A stretch of 64,000 bases of DNA from Actinomycetaceae bacterium (GTDB lineage Bacteria; Actinomycetota; Actinomycetes; Actinomycetales; Actinomycetaceae): contig JAQYDG010000004.1 in NCBI GenBank assembly GCA_028724265.1, forward strand, positions 124,001 through 188,000, in the 5' to 3' direction. The notes beneath the pieces were generated by a model, which was not told where the DNA came from, did not search any database, and was given only the letters and a program-made list of their open reading frames with translations. Positions within the stretch are counted from its first letter, which is position 1. The number at the start of each line of letters is the position of its first letter. The position numbers and the translations under genes are program-made. Below, piece by piece: positions 33,454 to 43,584 of the stretch.

Positions 33454-34404
33454 GTGGCACGGTATACGTCACCGCTAACGGATCGTCAGCGCGCAATTCT
33501 TCTGTGCGTTTTCACTGGGCTACAAGAGCAGCCCTACCCCCCAACGCTGCGCGAAATCGGACAGTCTGTGGGTCTTGCCTCAACATCGAGTGTGAAATAT
33601 CAACTCGATGCCTTGGAACGTTCTGGTTTCCTCGAACACGACCCACGGCGCCCACGAACGCTTGTTGTGACGGCTGCTGGGCGTATTGCGTTAGGTGCAG
33701 CTGCACTCAATGGTGAGGGCGCTTCAGAGAGTGACGATTCTGCACACCGTGTGGCTTCGTCTGCAACTGAGGCGTATTCGACGCATGCCGCAAGCAGCGC
33801 ACTGCAGAGGAATTCCAAGCCCGGAACGCGGCCAGATCGTGGTTCTCAGCCCCACCTAGTAGGCGCAGCTCCCTACGATGACGCCACACAGCCGGAACAC
33901 GTGACTTCAGCTGAAGTCGCGTCACTGGATCTTTGGCGCAGACATGTGGAAAAGAATCCTCTCATGCTTGCCGCCCTGACCACTTCGAGCGACGATCTCG
34001 ACATTTATCCCAGCCAGATGACGGACTCCACAATTTCGATCCCTGTTGTTGGTCGAATCGCAGCTGGCACGCCAATTACCGCCCAGCAAGACCTTGAAGA
34101 TGTTTTTGAATTGCCCGAGCGGCTGACGGGAACTGGAGAGTTGTTCAGCCTTCATGTTCACGGCGATTCAATGATCGATGCTGCAATCTGCGATGGAGAC
34201 TGGGTGGTGGTACGGCGCCAGTCGGATGCTGAGAATGGTGATATTGTCGCAGCTATGCTCGACGGAGAAGCTACTGTGAAAGTGTTTCAACACGCAGATG
34301 GACACACGTGGCTGCTCCCACAGAATAACGCCTATGCCCCGATCCCAGCTGATCACGCAAGCGTCCTCGGCAAGGTTGTGACTGTTCTGCGCTCGCTTGT
34401 ATAG
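33454..34404 (+). CDS. lexA: SOS repressor LexA with a long linker
   Basis: Autocleaving repressor of 316 residues, clearly longer than the usual 200-260. The winged-helix domain is residues 1 to about 75 ([33 protein letters not shown]). The peptidase begins at about 196 with [13 protein letters not shown]. Cleavage is expected at Ala204-Gly205, with Ser239 in HGDSM and Lys276 in ATVK. The 107 residues between are polar with one possible helix ([21 protein letters not shown]). GTG 33454 has GAGGGGG upstream. SOS boxes upstream show autoregulation. Confidence 0.97.
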   Translation: MARYTSPLTDRQRAILLCVFTGLQEQPYPPTLREIGQSVGLASTSSVKYQLDALERSGFLEHDPRRPRTLVVTAAGRIALGAAALNGEGASESDDSAHRVASSATEAYSTHAASSALQRNSKPGTRPDRGSQPHLVGAAPYDDATQPEHVTSAEVASLDLWRRHVEKNPLMLAALTTSSDDLDIYPSQMTDSTISIPVVGRIAAGTPITAQQDLEDVFELPERLTGTGELFSLHVHGDSMIDAAICDGDWVVVRRQSDAENGDIVAAMLDGEATVKVFQHADGHTWLLPQNNAYAPIPADHASVLGKVVTVLRSLV

Positions 34405-34462
34405 CGCTGTGCTTATGTAGCACCTTGCTCGTGCAACTCCGTCACTTAAACACCATCACTTC

Positions 34463-34501
34463 TATCGATAGGTTACTTATATACGATTTCACCTATCGAT
34501 A
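34463..34501. repeat. Inverted repeat between convergent lexA and dinG
   Basis: TATCGATAGGT (34463-34473) and ACCTATCGATA (34491-34501) form an 11-bp perfect inverted repeat with a 17-bp AT-rich spacer. Each arm contains the palindrome TATCGATA. The 216-bp gap holds no gene. It may be a weak bidirectional terminator or a protein-binding site. Confidence 0.6.
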
Positions 34502-34620
34502 AGCCCAATACTTTGTTTCATAGCCTTATACCGTTTTCCTTGTTTCGGCAGGCCATATCGGCATGGCCGGCTTGCAACATGTCAGCAACTTCTCGCGCTT
34601 TTATTCAGGAATGTCCACAG

Positions 34621-36576
34621 CTATTCGGGAAGGTCTGCGGCTAAATGCTCCAGTGCCCCGCGCACAACAGCCGGATCAGTCGTCGTCCAAAATCGCGGAA
34701 GTGTTCTACGCAAGAAAACTGCGTAACCCGACCTGCCAGCGAGCCGGGAGTCGAGCACCGCAACAACACCCCGATCTGTTTTCTTTCGTAGCAAGCGTCC
34801 TGCGCCCTGCGCTAACAACAGCGCGGCACGCGTAGCGGAGACCTCGATAAAATCATTGCCACCCCTGGCTTTAACGGCCTCACTTCTGGCCGCAATCAAG
34901 GGGTCAGATGGAACTGGAAATGGGATGCGATCAATGATGACGAGTCTATTCGTCATGCCAGGGACATCGACGCCCTGCCATAGACTCAACGTGCCGAAAA
35001 GACTGGCATGAACGTCGGAACGGAAATCGTCGATAAGCGCCGATAGCTGGTCTTCGCCCTGTACCAGGAGAGGAAGCTCAGAATGCGTGCGCACGTAATC
35101 TGCGGCCTTCTGTACAGCCTGCCGCGAGGAAAACAAGCCGAGGGCACCGCCCGCCGAAGCCTCAATCAGCCCGAGCATCTCTTCTCGACATTCGTCGCCG
35201 TATCCCGACCCCCTCGGCCGAGGCAGACGGCTCGCAATATAGAGAATCCCCTGCTTGGCTGGCTCAAAAGGCGTGCCCACGTCCATTCCACGCCACGAGT
35301 CGGCGCCCGAGAGGGCAAAACCTACCTGAGCTGCAAGCGAGGAAAAACTCCCACCCAACGCGGCGGTTGCAGACGTCAGAATCGCTGGCTTCTCCTCAAA
35401 CACCGTTGAGGCAAGCACGCCTGCCACGTCCAAAGGTGCGAGATGCAGGGCGCGACCCATGCGCTCCTGAGAAATCCACATCACAACAGCGCCATCGCGG
35501 GCTGGGGCACTCAGAGCATCGACGATCACATCGTGGAGCGCCTCAACCTGAGCAACCACCACCTTTTTGCGCGCCTTCTGGGAATCATCGGCCGCAGAAA
35601 TTTTCTTCAGATCGTCCATTGCTACGCTCAGGGAATCGGCTGTCTGCATCAACGCGGAGGCCAGCGCGGGCGGATAGTCTTTCAAACGACCTTCCTCCGC
35701 GTGCTCAAGCGCCTCACCCACGTCTGTTGCACATTTCTCTACAGCCAGGGACGCGACATGCATCCGCCTTAGACCGCGCGCGATCCGTGAGATCATGCCT
35801 TCGGACACAAGCGCCGAAAGGGATCCCGTCACTCGGTCCGCGAGCGCATGAGCCTCGTCCACAATGACGGCGTCAAATTCAGGTAGAACCGGCACACCTG
35901 AAGCCTGAATCCCAAGCAGCGTGTGGTTTGTGACGACGATCTGAGCGTCTGCTGCACGCTCACGCGCCGTCAGAGCAAAACACGACTGGGCAAACGGACA
36001 CTCACTCCCAACGCATTCGCGTTTCGAGGTTGACACCTGTGCCCATGCCCGATCCGATACCGTATCGGGATAGTCATCCCGATCGCCTGTGAGCGTATGT
36101 TTGGCCCATTCACGCAGTTGCACAACCTGGCGTCCCACCACACTATCTGACGAAACCGCCTGGCCATCATACGAAAAGAGCGCCTCCTCCTGAGAACCGA
36201 CACCATCCGAAGTTTTGCGCAGGCAGAGGTAGTTTTGCCATCCTTTGAGAACCGCAACATGGATGTCTTTACCTGCCGCAGCGCGCAGAGCATCAGTCAC
36301 TTCGGGGGCGTCATGCATCAGTATTTGACGCTGCAGGGCAAGCGTTGCCGTGGATACCACCACACGCTGATGCGACTGCGCAACCCACGCAGCGGCAGGA
36401 ACGAGATATCCCAGCGACTTGCCCGTCCCCGTGCCCGCCTGGACGATAATGTGCTCGTCGTTGGTGAGTGCATGCTCAACAGCCCTGACCATCTCAGCTT
36501 GACCTGGACGATCCTCTCCTCCTGCGGTGACGATGATATGGTGCAGTAGTCTTTCGGCATCCAGAGTCTCTGCCAT
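34621..36576 (-). CDS. dinG: DinG/YoaA-type ATP-dependent DNA helicase
   Basis: XPD-like superfamily 2 helicase of 651 residues. Walker A is AGTGTGKSLGYLVPAA (about 47-62) and Walker B VIVDEAHALADR. Iron-sulphur cluster cysteines are visible in NYLCLRK and CVGSECPFAQSCF, and motif VI is QGAGRLLRKKTDRGVV. The family unwinds DNA 5' to 3', including forked and R-loop structures, during repair. It converges on lexA. No SOS box was seen in the 11 bp that separate it from hflX, so SOS control is not shown. Translation start ATG 36576 lies just after the hflX stop, so the two genes may be cotranscribed. Confidence 0.93.
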   Translation of the reverse strand: MAETLDAERLLHHIIVTAGGEDRPGQAEMVRAVEHALTNDEHIIVQAGTGTGKSLGYLVPAAAWVAQSHQRVVVSTATLALQRQILMHDAPEVTDALRAAAGKDIHVAVLKGWQNYLCLRKTSDGVGSQEEALFSYDGQAVSSDSVVGRQVVQLREWAKHTLTGDRDDYPDTVSDRAWAQVSTSKRECVGSECPFAQSCFALTARERAADAQIVVTNHTLLGIQASGVPVLPEFDAVIVDEAHALADRVTGSLSALVSEGMISRIARGLRRMHVASLAVEKCATDVGEALEHAEEGRLKDYPPALASALMQTADSLSVAMDDLKKISAADDSQKARKKVVVAQVEALHDVIVDALSAPARDGAVVMWISQERMGRALHLAPLDVAGVLASTVFEEKPAILTSATAALGGSFSSLAAQVGFALSGADSWRGMDVGTPFEPAKQGILYIASRLPRPRGSGYGDECREEMLGLIEASAGGALGLFSSRQAVQKAADYVRTHSELPLLVQGEDQLSALIDDFRSDVHASLFGTLSLWQGVDVPGMTNRLVIIDRIPFPVPSDPLIAARSEAVKARGGNDFIEVSATRAALLLAQGAGRLLRKKTDRGVVAVLDSRLAGRSGYAVFLRRTLPRFWTTTDPAVVRGALEHLAADLPE

Positions 36577-36587
36577 CCGCCCCTCCT

Positions 36588-38249
36588 CTATTGCCGTTGT
36601 GTGGAGGATCTCGCTGGCATCTGCCCGTCAGCCTCAGCGTCGTTAAGCGCGGCGTCGTGAGGGGCAGCGTCGCGGGCGTTGGGCTCCTCGGCGCGCGGAG
36701 CGATCAGAGCGCTACTAATTGCGTGAGCAAGCTTCTCGTCTACTCTCGCATGGACATGCGTGCCCTCAGCAAGATACTCGTCACCCGAAAGGAGTTCACC
36801 ATCCTGGTGAATGCGGGAAACGAGATCTCCGTGCTCATACGGGATCACTGTGTTGATCTCCACACGCGGGTGCGGCAACGCCTCGCTGATTGCGCGAAGA
36901 AGATCGCTGAAGCCCTCGCCCGTCACATTCGATATCACCACCGCATCGGGATACGCACCACGGAGGGCTGCAATGTCCACAGGTGACGCAATATCGGCTT
37001 TGGTCAGCACAATGATCTCGCGCGCGTCCGCGGCACCAGGCACCTCTTTAAGCACGTCATGAACGGCACGAATCTGACCGTGAGGGTCTGGGTGGCTCGC
37101 ATCAACAACGTGGAGGAGGACGTCCGCTTCACTGGCAGCATCGAGAGTCGATCGAAACGCCTGAACGAGCTGGGTGGGAAGGTTCCGGATAAATCCGACG
37201 GTGTCAGCAATCGTGACATCACGATGATCAGGCATCTCAATTTTGCGGACAGTCGTATCCAACGTCGCAAAGAGCTGATTCTCAACCAATACCCCAGCCC
37301 CCGTCAGCCTATTGAGCAGCGACGACTTTCCAGCATTGGTGTACCCAACGATCACAACAGAAGGAACGCCGTTCTTCCTGCGCTGACGCCGTTGTTGAAC
37401 GCGGGCGGGGTGCAAACGCTTAATTTCGCGCTTGAGTTTGCTCATGCGTTCACGAATTCTGCGGCGATCCAGTTCAATCTGCGTCTCACCTGGACCACGC
37501 GAACCAATACCCGCACCACCTGCGACGCGGCCGCCGGCCTGCCGGCTCATTGACTCACCCCAGCCACGCAGACGCGGCAGCAAATACTCCAGCTGTGCTA
37601 ACTCAACCTGCGCTTTCCCCTCCGCGCTCGATGCATGGATAGCAAAGATATCGAGGATCAAGGCAGTGCGGTCAATCACTTTTGCGTCCACGACGTCCTC
37701 GAGGGCGCGCCGCTGGCTGGGTGCCAGCTCAGAATCGACGATCACGGTATCAGCGCGAAGAGCAGCCACACTTTGAGCAAGCTCATCTGCTTTCCCTCGG
37801 CCAAGATAGGTTGCAGGATCAGGGTGCTCCTTGTGTTGCACGAGCGTTTCAAGCACCTCGGCACCCGACGTTCGAGCCAAATCGGCTAACTCGCGCAGAG
37901 ACTCTTCCGCCTCAGCACGTGTACGCTCGCTTCCCCACATCCCCACGAGAATCACACGTTCCAGACGAACGCGACGATATTCAAGCGCAACATCTTTGTT
38001 CAGCCGCGAAGCTTCATCACCGGAGCCAAGTTGGACGCGTTCCCTACGTTCGAGCCGGTCTTCCTCCCACCCAGACCAATCCCCGTAGGTGTCACTGACG
38101 TGGAGAGCCGCCGCCGGGCGATGCAGATCGTCGCTCTGATCCACATCGAAACGTGAACGTAGCTGTGTGCTGGCAGTCGTCTGTTTAAGGTTTTCACCTG
38201 CCAATCGAGACCGGTGATGATGAGTTTCATGTGTGACGTGTTGCGCCAT
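36588..38249 (-). CDS. hflX: GTPase HflX
   Basis: Ribosome-associated GTPase of 553 residues that splits stalled 70S ribosomes. The N-terminal HflX domain is recognised by ERVILVGMWGSE and DPATYLGRGKADEL. The coiled coil ELDRRRIRERMSKLKREIKRL follows. The G1 motif GYTNAGKSSLLNRLTG begins near residue 303, with DTVGFIRNLP (G3) and LTKAD (G4). ATG 38249 has AGAAGGAAG upstream; an in-frame start at 38324 lies inside an inverted repeat and is not preferred. N-terminal residues 1-90 are polar and variable. It ends 11 bp before dinG. Confidence 0.95.
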   Translation of the reverse strand: MAQHVTHETHHHRSRLAGENLKQTTASTQLRSRFDVDQSDDLHRPAAALHVSDTYGDWSGWEEDRLERRERVQLGSGDEASRLNKDVALEYRRVRLERVILVGMWGSERTRAEAEESLRELADLARTSGAEVLETLVQHKEHPDPATYLGRGKADELAQSVAALRADTVIVDSELAPSQRRALEDVVDAKVIDRTALILDIFAIHASSAEGKAQVELAQLEYLLPRLRGWGESMSRQAGGRVAGGAGIGSRGPGETQIELDRRRIRERMSKLKREIKRLHPARVQQRRQRRKNGVPSVVIVGYTNAGKSSLLNRLTGAGVLVENQLFATLDTTVRKIEMPDHRDVTIADTVGFIRNLPTQLVQAFRSTLDAASEADVLLHVVDASHPDPHGQIRAVHDVLKEVPGAADAREIIVLTKADIASPVDIAALRGAYPDAVVISNVTGEGFSDLLRAISEALPHPRVEINTVIPYEHGDLVSRIHQDGELLSGDEYLAEGTHVHARVDEKLAHAISSALIAPRAEEPNARDAAPHDAALNDAEADGQMPARSSTQRQ

Positions 38250-38302
38250 TGCTTCCTTCTGAACACTCTGCAAGCCGAAACGGCACTTCTTCCTGTCTTT
38301 GT

Positions 38303-38335
38303 AGTCTATATCGGCCTTCGTCATCTATATAGACT
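38303..38335. repeat. Inverted repeat upstream of hflX
   Basis: AGTCTATAT (38303-38311) and ATATAGACT (38327-38335) form a 9-bp perfect inverted repeat with a 15-bp spacer, about 55-85 bp before the hflX ATG. The arms contain TATATAGACT-like -10 sequence, so a repressor site over the promoter is possible. Confidence 0.5.
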
Positions 38336-38349
38336 CAGCCGAGAACCTG

Positions 38350-38403
38350 CCACCCCTTGACTGCCGCCCATTGACCTCCGCCCCTTGGCTGTCACCCTTG
38401 ACG
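38350..38403. repeat. 14-bp degenerate tandem repeat between hflX and the methyltransferase gene
   Basis: Units CCACCCCTTGACTG (38350), CCGCCCATTGACCT (38364), CCGCCCCTTGGCTG (38378) and a shortened TCACCCTTGACG (38392) follow each other. Each contains CCC(N)TTG(A/G)C. The array sits in the 251-bp divergent control region. Confidence 0.7.
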
Positions 38404-38488
38404 CATAACCATGCAATAACAGTTCATCTTGAGTCAGCACCGTGAGAGCGCCTATCGATCGTGAAGAGCACAACACGACGCGTCTTGA

Positions 38489-38494
38489 TATTCT
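38489..38494 (+). promoter_or_regulatory. -10 box of a probable leaderless methyltransferase transcript
   Basis: TATTCT (5/6 to consensus) ends 6 nt before GTG 38501 and there is no ribosome site. The spacing fits transcription starting at the GTG. Confidence 0.5.
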
Positions 38495-38500
38495 GAACGC

Positions 38501-39112
38501 GTGACACCTGAGTACTACTTTTCCGAACATCCACACTCTGCGGACAAACCACTATCGATCACGGTGAGCCTCAGAGGCACAACCTATCACGTGCAGACGA
38601 TGGCAGGAGTCTTCTCCCACACCGGATTAGACAAAGGCTCAGAGATCCTGCTTGCGAAGGCTCCTTTCACACCGCTGAGCCACGGCAGCACGGTTGTCGA
38701 TTTGGGGTGCGGATGGGGAGCTCTGACACTGCCACTTGCAGCCGAACACCCAGAATCACGCGCGATCGCCGTCGACGTGAATGAGCGTGCACGCCAGCTG
38801 ACGGCACTCAACACTACGGAGGCACACACGCCAGTTGAGGTTCTGGATCCCGATGCAGCACTCAGCGCTGTACGTGCTGCAGGCGGAATTGATCTTTTAT
38901 GGAGTAACCCACCAGTCCGCATCGGGAAGACCGCTCTACACAGCCTCCTTGATCCGTGGCTCGCGCAGCTGAAACCGGAGGGCAAAGCATTTCTGGTGAT
39001 CAACAAAAACCTCGGCGCCGATTCGCTGGCAGCATGGCTCAACGACCGGGGCTACACCACTGAACGGATAGCGAGTAAAAAGGCCTTTCGTGTTCTTCAG
39101 GTGCATCACTGA
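38501..39112 (+). CDS. RsmC/RlmG-like class I methyltransferase
   Basis: SAM-dependent methyltransferase of 203 residues, the size of the catalytic half of RsmC. The family entry YYFSEHPHSADKP is present, followed by VFSHTGLDKGSEILL. SAM motif I is VVDLGCGWGALTLPLA (about 65-80), with AVDVNERA as motif II. The substrate motif is SNPPVRIGK (NPPV in place of NPPF/Y). RsmC methylates guanine N2 in 16S rRNA; substrate identity here is inferred from family. GTG 38501 lacks a ribosome site and lies 6 nt after TATTCT. It converges on miaA across 123 bp with no clear terminator. Confidence 0.85.
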   Translation: MTPEYYFSEHPHSADKPLSITVSLRGTTYHVQTMAGVFSHTGLDKGSEILLAKAPFTPLSHGSTVVDLGCGWGALTLPLAAEHPESRAIAVDVNERARQLTALNTTEAHTPVEVLDPDAALSAVRAAGGIDLLWSNPPVRIGKTALHSLLDPWLAQLKPEGKAFLVINKNLGADSLAAWLNDRGYTTERIASKKAFRVLQVHH

Positions 39113-39235
39113 CTTACTGCTGGCGGCTGTGATACAGCGAGCTGGGAGCTGGGATATAGCGGTGATCATGAGATGCACCGGCGGTGATGCGTCGGATGGC
39201 TTCTTGACGAGTGCGCGCGCGGTGATGTTGCTTAG

Positions 39236-40222
39236 CTATTGCTGTGCGCCCAGTACACACAGAACCTGCTGGACGAGACTCTGAGCATCGGTGCTCCCCC
39301 TCAACCACTGGATACGCGGATCCGCTCGAAACCACGTGCGCTGTTTACGGGCTAGCTGGCGGGTCGCAACGTTGACGGCGTCACGCGCCTGTGCCTGCGT
39401 CATCGTCCCTTCCAGAACTGCCATTGCTTCCTTATAGCCTGTTGCCCGGCGCGCAGTTGGGGACTCCCGTAAGCCACGGTCAAGCAAGTCACGAGTCTCC
39501 TCCACTAGTCCGGCATCAAAAATGGCATTCGTCCGTGCAGCGATCCGCTCAAGTTCCTCTGCGCGCTCCCACATGAGCCCGATACGCACTACAGCCGGAT
39601 AGTGGTCGGTATGCCGCGGAAAATGCGGTTGCGGCTTCCCGCCATTAATACGCAGAATCTCAAGCGCTCTCACAACTCTGCGCGGATTCGCCAGATCGAT
39701 CTGACGAGCTTCCTCCGGATCGAGCCTTTGTAGTTCGGATACCAGAGACTCAATGCCCTCATGAGTCAACTGCGTTTCAAGCTGGGCGCGCACTGCGTCA
39801 TCGTGCCCAGGAAAATTGAGCTCATCAAGCAGACCCGACACGTACAAGCCGCTTCCGCCCACGATGAGCGCCCTCTTACCCCGTCTGACTATCCGCTCAA
39901 GATCGGCACGGGCAGCAGCTTGATACGCTGCCACCGACGCTGCCTGCGAAATATCCAACACATCAATTTGGTGGTGAGGGATCCCGCGACGCTCGCTCAG
40001 CTTCACCTTCGCAGTTCCGATATCCATCCCCCGATACAGCTGGAAAGCATCCGCAGAGATGATTTCGACCGCTGACGCACCTCCAAGCGCTTCGGCAAGG
40101 TTGAGCGAGAGTTCCGTTTTGCCGCTCGCAGTTGCTCCCACGATCACGATGATCTGAGCCTGCTCGGATGAGCCGCGAGCTAAGCTGCGAGGCTCACCTT
40201 CTGCGCCAGAGCCCACGTACAT
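39236..40222 (-). CDS. miaA: tRNA dimethylallyltransferase
   Basis: Enzyme of 328 residues that prenylates A37 of tRNAs reading UNN codons. The P-loop is VGATASGKTELSLNLAE (about 28-44), with ISADAFQLYRGMDIGTAKV following. VGGSGLYVSGLL, RRVVRALEI and YKEAMAVLEG are typical blocks. ATG 40222 lies one base after the miaB stop; a TTG at 40240 would overlap miaB. The product of MiaA is the substrate of MiaB, encoded directly upstream, so the operon covers two successive steps of one modification. The N-terminal 22 residues before the P-loop are variable. Confidence 0.95.
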   Translation of the reverse strand: MYVGSGAEGEPRSLARGSSEQAQIIVIVGATASGKTELSLNLAEALGGASAVEIISADAFQLYRGMDIGTAKVKLSERRGIPHHQIDVLDISQAASVAAYQAAARADLERIVRRGKRALIVGGSGLYVSGLLDELNFPGHDDAVRAQLETQLTHEGIESLVSELQRLDPEEARQIDLANPRRVVRALEILRINGGKPQPHFPRHTDHYPAVVRIGLMWERAEELERIAARTNAIFDAGLVEETRDLLDRGLRESPTARRATGYKEAMAVLEGTMTQAQARDAVNVATRQLARKQRTWFRADPRIQWLRGSTDAQSLVQQVLCVLGAQQ

Positions 40223-40223
40223 C

Positions 40224-41756
40224 TTAGAACGTGAACTCAAAATGCGAGTGGTTTACCTCTGATTGCTGCGCCTGCTCCCTCAGCTGCATCCGACGTGTTT
40301 CGCGCGCGTGCCACGCATCACCGGCGCGGGTTGCCCGCACATCGAAAATACCGCCGTTCAGCGCAGAATCTGCAAGGAGAAAATGCGGCGCTCCGTGCGT
40401 CACTTGAGCCCGAACCATATCGCCTGGGCGCGGTTGTGCCGACTGGGGCATATTCGGAGGAAGAGCCACATGAACAAGACTGTTGTCTGCAGCACGGCCG
40501 GAGAGCCTGTGCGTTTCGCCGTCCTTGCGACCTTCACCCTCTGCGATCAGCACATCCACCACCTTGCCGACTTGCTTTTCGTTCTCCTCCAAGGAGATCT
40601 GGTTTTGCAGTTCAACTAGACGGTTATAGCGGTCTGCCGCCACGTCGTCTGGAACCTGATCCTCCATCTGCGCGGCTGGCGTACCCGGACGTTTGGAGTA
40701 GAGAAACGTAAACGCGGAGGTGAAACGAGCCTCACGAACTACATCGAGCGTCTGTTGGAAATCCTGCTCCGTTTCGCCAGGGAAACCAACGATAATATCG
40801 GTAGTAATAGAAGCATCCGGCATAGCGGCGCGCACTCGCTCCAGAATACCCAGGTACTTCTTTTGCCGATACGACCGGCGCATTGCCCGAAGCACACGAT
40901 CAGAGCCGGACTGCAGAGGCATATGCAAGCTGTGCATCACATTCGGCGTCTGCGCCATCGCATCAATCACGTCATCCGTAAACGAGGCTGGATGAGGCGA
41001 GGTAAAACGTACCCGTTCCAATCCGTCGATGTCGCCGCATGCTCGTAGCAGCCGGCTGAATGCCTGCTTATCGTGGAAGGAACCCCCGTAGCTGTTGACG
41101 TTCTGCCCTAAGAGGGTGACTTCAATAGCGCCCTCGTCCACAACAGCACGAACCTCGCGGAGAATATCCTCAGGGTTTCGATCGTGCTCTTTTCCACGCA
41201 AATGCGGCACAATGCAGAAGGTACAGGTGTTATTGCAACCCACAGAAATAGAGACCCACGCCGCATACGCTGACTCACGGTGAGTAGGAAGCGTAGAAGG
41301 AAACACCTTCAGAGACTCCTCAATTTCCACAGCAGCCTCGTGGTTGTGGCGTGCCCGATCCAAGAGCACTGGCAGAACATCGAGATTATTCGTCCCCAGA
41401 ACCGCATCAACTGCAGGTGAACGCACGACCATCTCGTCACCCATCTGCTGAGCTAAGCAGCCAGCCACCGCAATCTGCATTCCAGGCCGTTCAGCTTTGA
41501 CCGACTCCAGTTGACCAAGATTCCCAAACAGCCGAGTCACAGCATTTTCACGCACCGAACACGTATTAATGATGAGCACGTCGGCGCCTTCATCACCGGC
41601 ATTCGTTGCCCGTGCTGCTTTTTGCGGCACAAGATCCACCGGCACATAACCAGCCTGATCCATCAGGCCAGCCAGACGTTCTGAATCGTGAACGTTCATC
41701 TGGCAACCGAGAGTGCGAATCGCGTAGGTACGAGGTAAAGAACTATCGTCTATCAT
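40224..41756 (-). CDS. miaB: tRNA-2-methylthio-N6-dimethylallyladenosine synthase
   Basis: Radical SAM methylthiotransferase of 510 residues. The N-terminal domain has [14 protein letters not shown] with its cluster cysteine, and [10 protein letters not shown] adds the second. The radical SAM motif is CNNTCTFC, followed by the typical P.LRGKE. A C-terminal TRAM domain begins near [20 protein letters not shown]. It converts i6A37 to ms2i6A37. ATG 41756 ([11 protein letters not shown]) was chosen, because the ORF extension upstream is not conserved. Only a weak ribosome site (TTGGGTG) is visible; TAAAGT 8 nt before the ATG leaves leaderless expression possible. The tail after the TRAM domain is about 45 residues long. 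Confidence 0.95.
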   Translation of the reverse strand: MIDDSSLPRTYAIRTLGCQMNVHDSERLAGLMDQAGYVPVDLVPQKAARATNAGDEGADVLIINTCSVRENAVTRLFGNLGQLESVKAERPGMQIAVAGCLAQQMGDEMVVRSPAVDAVLGTNNLDVLPVLLDRARHNHEAAVEIEESLKVFPSTLPTHRESAYAAWVSISVGCNNTCTFCIVPHLRGKEHDRNPEDILREVRAVVDEGAIEVTLLGQNVNSYGGSFHDKQAFSRLLRACGDIDGLERVRFTSPHPASFTDDVIDAMAQTPNVMHSLHMPLQSGSDRVLRAMRRSYRQKKYLGILERVRAAMPDASITTDIIVGFPGETEQDFQQTLDVVREARFTSAFTFLYSKRPGTPAAQMEDQVPDDVAADRYNRLVELQNQISLEENEKQVGKVVDVLIAEGEGRKDGETHRLSGRAADNSLVHVALPPNMPQSAQPRPGDMVRAQVTHGAPHFLLADSALNGGIFDVRATRAGDAWHARETRRMQLREQAQQSEVNHSHFEFTF

Positions 41757-41915
41757 CGCACCCAACTTTAGCGTGCGGATCGGTGAGGAGAAAACCCTGC
41801 GAAGCTCCGCGAGGCTCACCGAAAGCGACAACCCTTGATGCGTGCCGGCACATGCACGAGAGCTGATACCGACACATGGAAGCGAACACTCCTGAACTAG
41901 GGCTGCTCAGATGGA

Positions 41916-42473
41916 CTAGAGCAACTCAGCAGATATATCATCCTCCGACGTATCGTGGCTCAGCAATTCGTGGGCATGACGAATCGCAGCAGAAGCCGTT
42001 GAGGAGGAAAAACCTCGACGAGCCAGCGCCATCCACGTCCTTTTCTCAAGCGTGTCGGGCTTACCTGAGGACTGCATCAGCTTTTTCGCTGCAAAAGTCA
42101 CGGCTGCATCGAACTCATCGTCATCACTAATGGCGGCCACAGCTTCCTCCGCAATATCGCCGTCAACTCCGGCTTGTGCGAGCTCACGGCGCAGCTGAGC
42201 CTTCGATAACGTCTTCTCAGCAAAGCGCGTGCGCACAAACACCTCAGCAAAGTGATGATCATCCACCAGACCTAGATCCTCAAAGTGATCCAGTAGATTC
42301 GCTGCTACCTCGTCCGAGATACCTCGTTCGTTGAGCTTGCGCTGCAGCTGTGCACGTGAGCGATCCACCATGGCAAGTTGACGCAGAATGATTGTGCGAC
42401 CTCGCTCCTCCTGATCTTCGAGGCTCAACGGCTGCTCGTGATCCTTGGAACGAAAGGTACTCCTACGCCGCAT
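41916..42473 (-). CDS. recX: Recombination regulator RecX
   Basis: Protein of 185 residues that binds RecA filaments and limits strand exchange. Tandem three-helix repeats are visible: [48 protein letters not shown] and [15 protein letters not shown]. The third ends [23 protein letters not shown] 42473 overlaps the recA stop by 11 nt, so translation is coupled to recA. The length and domain order are normal for actinobacterial RecX. Expression should follow recA induction by DNA damage. Confidence 0.93.
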   Translation of the reverse strand: MRRRSTFRSKDHEQPLSLEDQEERGRTIILRQLAMVDRSRAQLQRKLNERGISDEVAANLLDHFEDLGLVDDHHFAEVFVRTRFAEKTLSKAQLRRELAQAGVDGDIAEEAVAAISDDDEFDAAVTFAAKKLMQSSGKPDTLEKRTWMALARRGFSSSTASAAIRHAHELLSHDTSEDDISAELL

Positions 42474-43584
42474 CGCCACGACGAATGTCCTTACTCGTAA
42501 CGTCCGAAGCTGCAGGATCTGTCCCCTGTGCCTGAGCACCAGCGTCAGGCACAGCGCTATCGTCAGGTTCGCGGATTCCTGCTTTCACAAGAATTTTAGC
42601 TTCAATCTCGTCGGCTAACTCAGGATTGTCTTTCAGGAACTGGCGCACTTTTTCCTTGCCTTGCCCCAGCTGATCACCTTCGTAGGTAAACCACGATCCA
42701 GACTTGCGAATAACGCCGAGCTCCGCGCCCATATCAATAATGGAACCCTCGCGAGAAATACCCTCGCCGTAGATCACATCGAATTCGGCCTGTTTGAAAG
42801 GCGGTGCCATCTTGTTCTTCACGACTTTAACCTTGGTGCGGTTACCGACAGCACCATTGGCGTCCTTCAATGTTTCAGTTCGCCGAATATCCATACGCAC
42901 CGACGCGTAGAACTTCAGCGCCTTGCCACCAGTCGTTGTCTCCGGCGAGCCGAAGAACACACCGATCTTCTCGCGTAGCTGATTGATAAAAATCGCCGTG
43001 GTACCAGTGGAGGAGAGTGCGCCCGTCATCTTGCGGAGCGCTTGGCTCATCAGCCGAGCCTGCAAACCCACATGGGAATCTCCCATTTCTCCTTCGATCT
43101 CAGCCTTCGGCGTCAAGGCAGCGACCGAGTCGATGACGATGATATCAATAGCGCCAGACCGCACCAGCATGTCCGCAATTTCCAACGCTTGTTCACCAGT
43201 ATCTGGCTGAGAAACAATCAAGGCGTCAATATCAACGCCAATCGCCTTTGCATACACCGGATCGAGAGCATGTTCTGCATCCACAAATGCAGCAACCCCA
43301 CCAGCCTTCTGCGCATTAGCAACCGCGTGCAAAGCTAATGTGGTTTTTCCAGATGATTCTGGACCATAGATTTCTACAACGCGACCGCGAGGAAGCCCGC
43401 CGATTCCCAACGCAATATCCAAGGCTAAGGAGCCTGTCGGAATCACTTGAACATGCTGCGCGGGCGCATCACCCATGCGCATCACAGAGCCCTTGCCAAA
43501 CTGCTTATCGATCTGCGCCAGCGCAGCCGCTAGTGCTTGTTCGCGGTTGTTCGTCGCTGCCCCAGCAGACTTCGACACTGCCAT
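42463..43584 (-). CDS. recA: Recombinase RecA
   Basis: Recombinase of 373 residues that pairs homologous DNA and activates LexA self-cleavage. Walker A is [16 protein letters not shown] (about 70-85) and Walker [13 protein letters not shown]. Loop L1/L2 sequences [20 protein letters not shown] and [21 protein letters not shown] match the family. No intein or truncation is present. The C-terminal acidic tail is short. An SOS box lies about 185 bp upstream, and recX overlaps its end. ATG 43584 has AGAAGCGAGGAACG upstream. Confidence 0.98.
   Translation of the reverse strand: MAVSKSAGAATNNREQALAAALAQIDKQFGKGSVMRMGDAPAQHVQVIPTGSLALDIALGIGGLPRGRVVEIYGPESSGKTTLALHAVANAQKAGGVAAFVDAEHALDPVYAKAIGVDIDALIVSQPDTGEQALEIADMLVRSGAIDIIVIDSVAALTPKAEIEGEMGDSHVGLQARLMSQALRKMTGALSSTGTTAIFINQLREKIGVFFGSPETTTGGKALKFYASVRMDIRRTETLKDANGAVGNRTKVKVVKNKMAPPFKQAEFDVIYGEGISREGSIIDMGAELGVIRKSGSWFTYEGDQLGQGKEKVRQFLKDNPELADEIEAKILVKAGIREPDDSAVPDAGAQAQGTDPAASDVTSKDIRRGDAA

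Noticed and set aside
41781..41821. CGGTGAG...CTCACCG inverted repeat upstream of miaB
   Set aside because: Long 27-nt loop with weak inner pairing; no T-run and no regulatory precedent.
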